From NCBI GenBank assembly GCA_004431415.1, contig QPMI01000414.1, forward strand, positions 113,257-177,256: a stretch of 64,000 nt of DNA. The letters are read 5' to 3'. Both the position numbers and the translations under genes were made by a program. Shown here in pieces: positions 63,313 through 64,000 of this stretch. Numbering within the stretch: position 1 is the stretch's first letter; each line of letters opens with the position of its first letter. The notes beneath the pieces are model-generated. The model saw only the letters and a list, made by a program, of their open reading frames with translations. It was not told the DNA's origin and made no database searches. This DNA comes from Cyanophora paradoxa (lineage: Eukaryota > Glaucocystophyceae > Cyanophorales > Cyanophoraceae).

Positions 63313-63655
63313 CACTCAGTGACTGTCAGGCTGAAATCCGGTAGGGCGTTTTTGGCCAAAGCTTAGCTAATCGCAGGTACTTAGCGCGTTTGCAGAGGTA
63401 CCATTACATCATTACGGAACATGTTAGAGGTTTTACAAGCTAGCGAAGTGCGATTTGGTAACTTTCTTGGCGCCGGTATGGCCATACCGGCGCCAAGGCC
63501 AACTCGCTAGCTTCAAGCAAACCTCTACGATGCTGCTCCTAGTAATTCGCTAGGAGTCGGACTAGTCCGAGTCGGAACTAAGCTAGCGACGAAGCTTAAT
63601 TATATAAGCTAAAACCGCTTAAGAAATCCCTACCGGATTTCAGCCTCATCAGTGT
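63313..63655. mobile_element. Fold-back / MITE-like non-autonomous element
   Basis: About 340 bp made of nested inverted repeats. Outer arms share GGCTGAAATCCGGTAGGG (left, ending 63,346) with its complement (right, starting 63,628). Middle arms are AGAGGTTTTACAAGCTAGCG (63,426) and CGCTAGCTTCAAGCAAACCTCT-type sequence (to 63,525). The core is a perfect 32-bp palindrome at 63,466-63,497. No ORF. Outer CACTCAGTGA and TCATCAGTGTG are imperfect continuations of the termini. Confidence 0.75.
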
Positions 63656-63815
63656 GACACGTGCACTGTGTGACACCGTGCCGGAGACGGAGGGAAATAT
63701 TTAGTATTTTTTTTGAGAGACTACGGTGGGCGAACCCCCGTAGGTAGTGATATTAAAGACAACAAAGCAATCACAAATCAAAGATACAGTAAACTAGCAC
63801 AAAATATATACAGAA

Positions 63816-64000
63816 TCAAGAGGGATCACGAGAAGGGACACGATCAGAAGAACGCAAAAGATAAGGAGAACGAGCACGAGGAGAAGGAGTAGAAGAGCTC
63901 AAGGGCGTCGATGCAGAAGTACTAGTCACACTAGAACGACGAGGAGCACGGGGACGCAGCAAATAAGGAGAACGAGCACGAGGAACTACAGTCGAAGACG
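63816..64000 (-). CDS. 3' end of an unidentified Ser/Arg/Pro-rich ORF, runs off the window
   Basis: An open minus-strand frame without Met ends at 63,816. It contains the repeat PRARSPYLLR twice within SSTVVPRARSPYLLRPRAPR and STPSPRARSPYLLRSS. Third positions are mostly T, unlike the G/C-ending codons of the host genes here, so a transposable-element polyprotein tail is possible. No diagnostic motif is in view. Confidence 0.35.
   Translation of the reverse strand, partial: SSTVVPRARSPYLLRPRAPRRSSVTSTSASTPLSSSTPSPRARSPYLLRSSDRVPSRDPS

Overview
The window reads as nuclear DNA of a GC-rich, intron-rich photosynthetic microalga carrying an integrated, AT-richer polinton-like virus (PLV). Evidence for an algal host: a plastid-type phytyl-ester-synthase/diacylglycerol acyltransferase gene, a cytosolic 6-phosphogluconate dehydrogenase gene cut into many short exons, a very large Tmc-like (tiny macrocysts family) membrane protein gene, and F-box/leucine-rich-repeat genes. 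Many introns in the first 18 kb are short and begin GTACCCC. A green alga is the best guess, but the sequence alone does not fix the lineage.

Host left arm (1-29,760): an unidentified minus-strand gene running off the window start; the acyltransferase gene (1,790-6,122, minus); two tiny plus-strand ORFs; 6PGDH (6,902-9,676, minus); an F-box/LRR gene (9,965-11,594, plus); an F-box/LRR gene with a tandem partial copy (12,599-16,072, minus); a doubtful gene near 16.4-17.0 kb; the Tmc-like gene (about 17,209-26,844, plus); low-complexity sequence; and a four-exon gene for a putative organelle-targeted membrane protein (28,471-29,663, plus).

Viral element (29,761-56,671, about 26.9 kb): bounded by inverted terminal repeats of about 1.59 and 1.38 kb, each ending in a 95-nt palindrome. 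From left to right it carries an S-adenosylmethionine decarboxylase-like gene overlapping the ITR edge, small zinc-binding ORFs, four tandem paralogous spike/fibre genes with different C-terminal domains, a 991-residue tail-fibre-like gene followed in frame by a lectin-like domain, a patatin phospholipase with a discoidin-like C-terminus (plus strand), a retroviral-type rve integrase, a protein-primed family B DNA polymerase, a PrimPol-superfamily 3 helicase, small unknown genes, a packaging ATPase, a probable major capsid protein and two divergent probable minor capsid/penton genes. Replication, integration and virion-assembly functions are therefore all represented. However, most genes between about 43 and 55 kb, and also the patatin and one spike gene, are broken by frameshifts. 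Either the provirus is decaying or the assembly has uncorrected indels.

Host right arm (56,672-64,000): GC-rich direct repeats, sparse coding signals, a gene for a secreted cysteine-containing protein with a cyanovirin-like stretch (61,130-62,358, minus), a small broken gene near 63 kb, a 340-bp fold-back element (63,313-63,655), and the 3' end of an unidentified ORF running off the window.

Most novel-looking points: a polyamine-pathway enzyme on a PLV placed across the ITR boundary, a cassette of modular spike paralogues, a patatin-discoidin fusion, coexistence of PolB and PrimPol-helicase modules, and nonamer-based hairpins present both in the ITRs and at the centre of the replication block.
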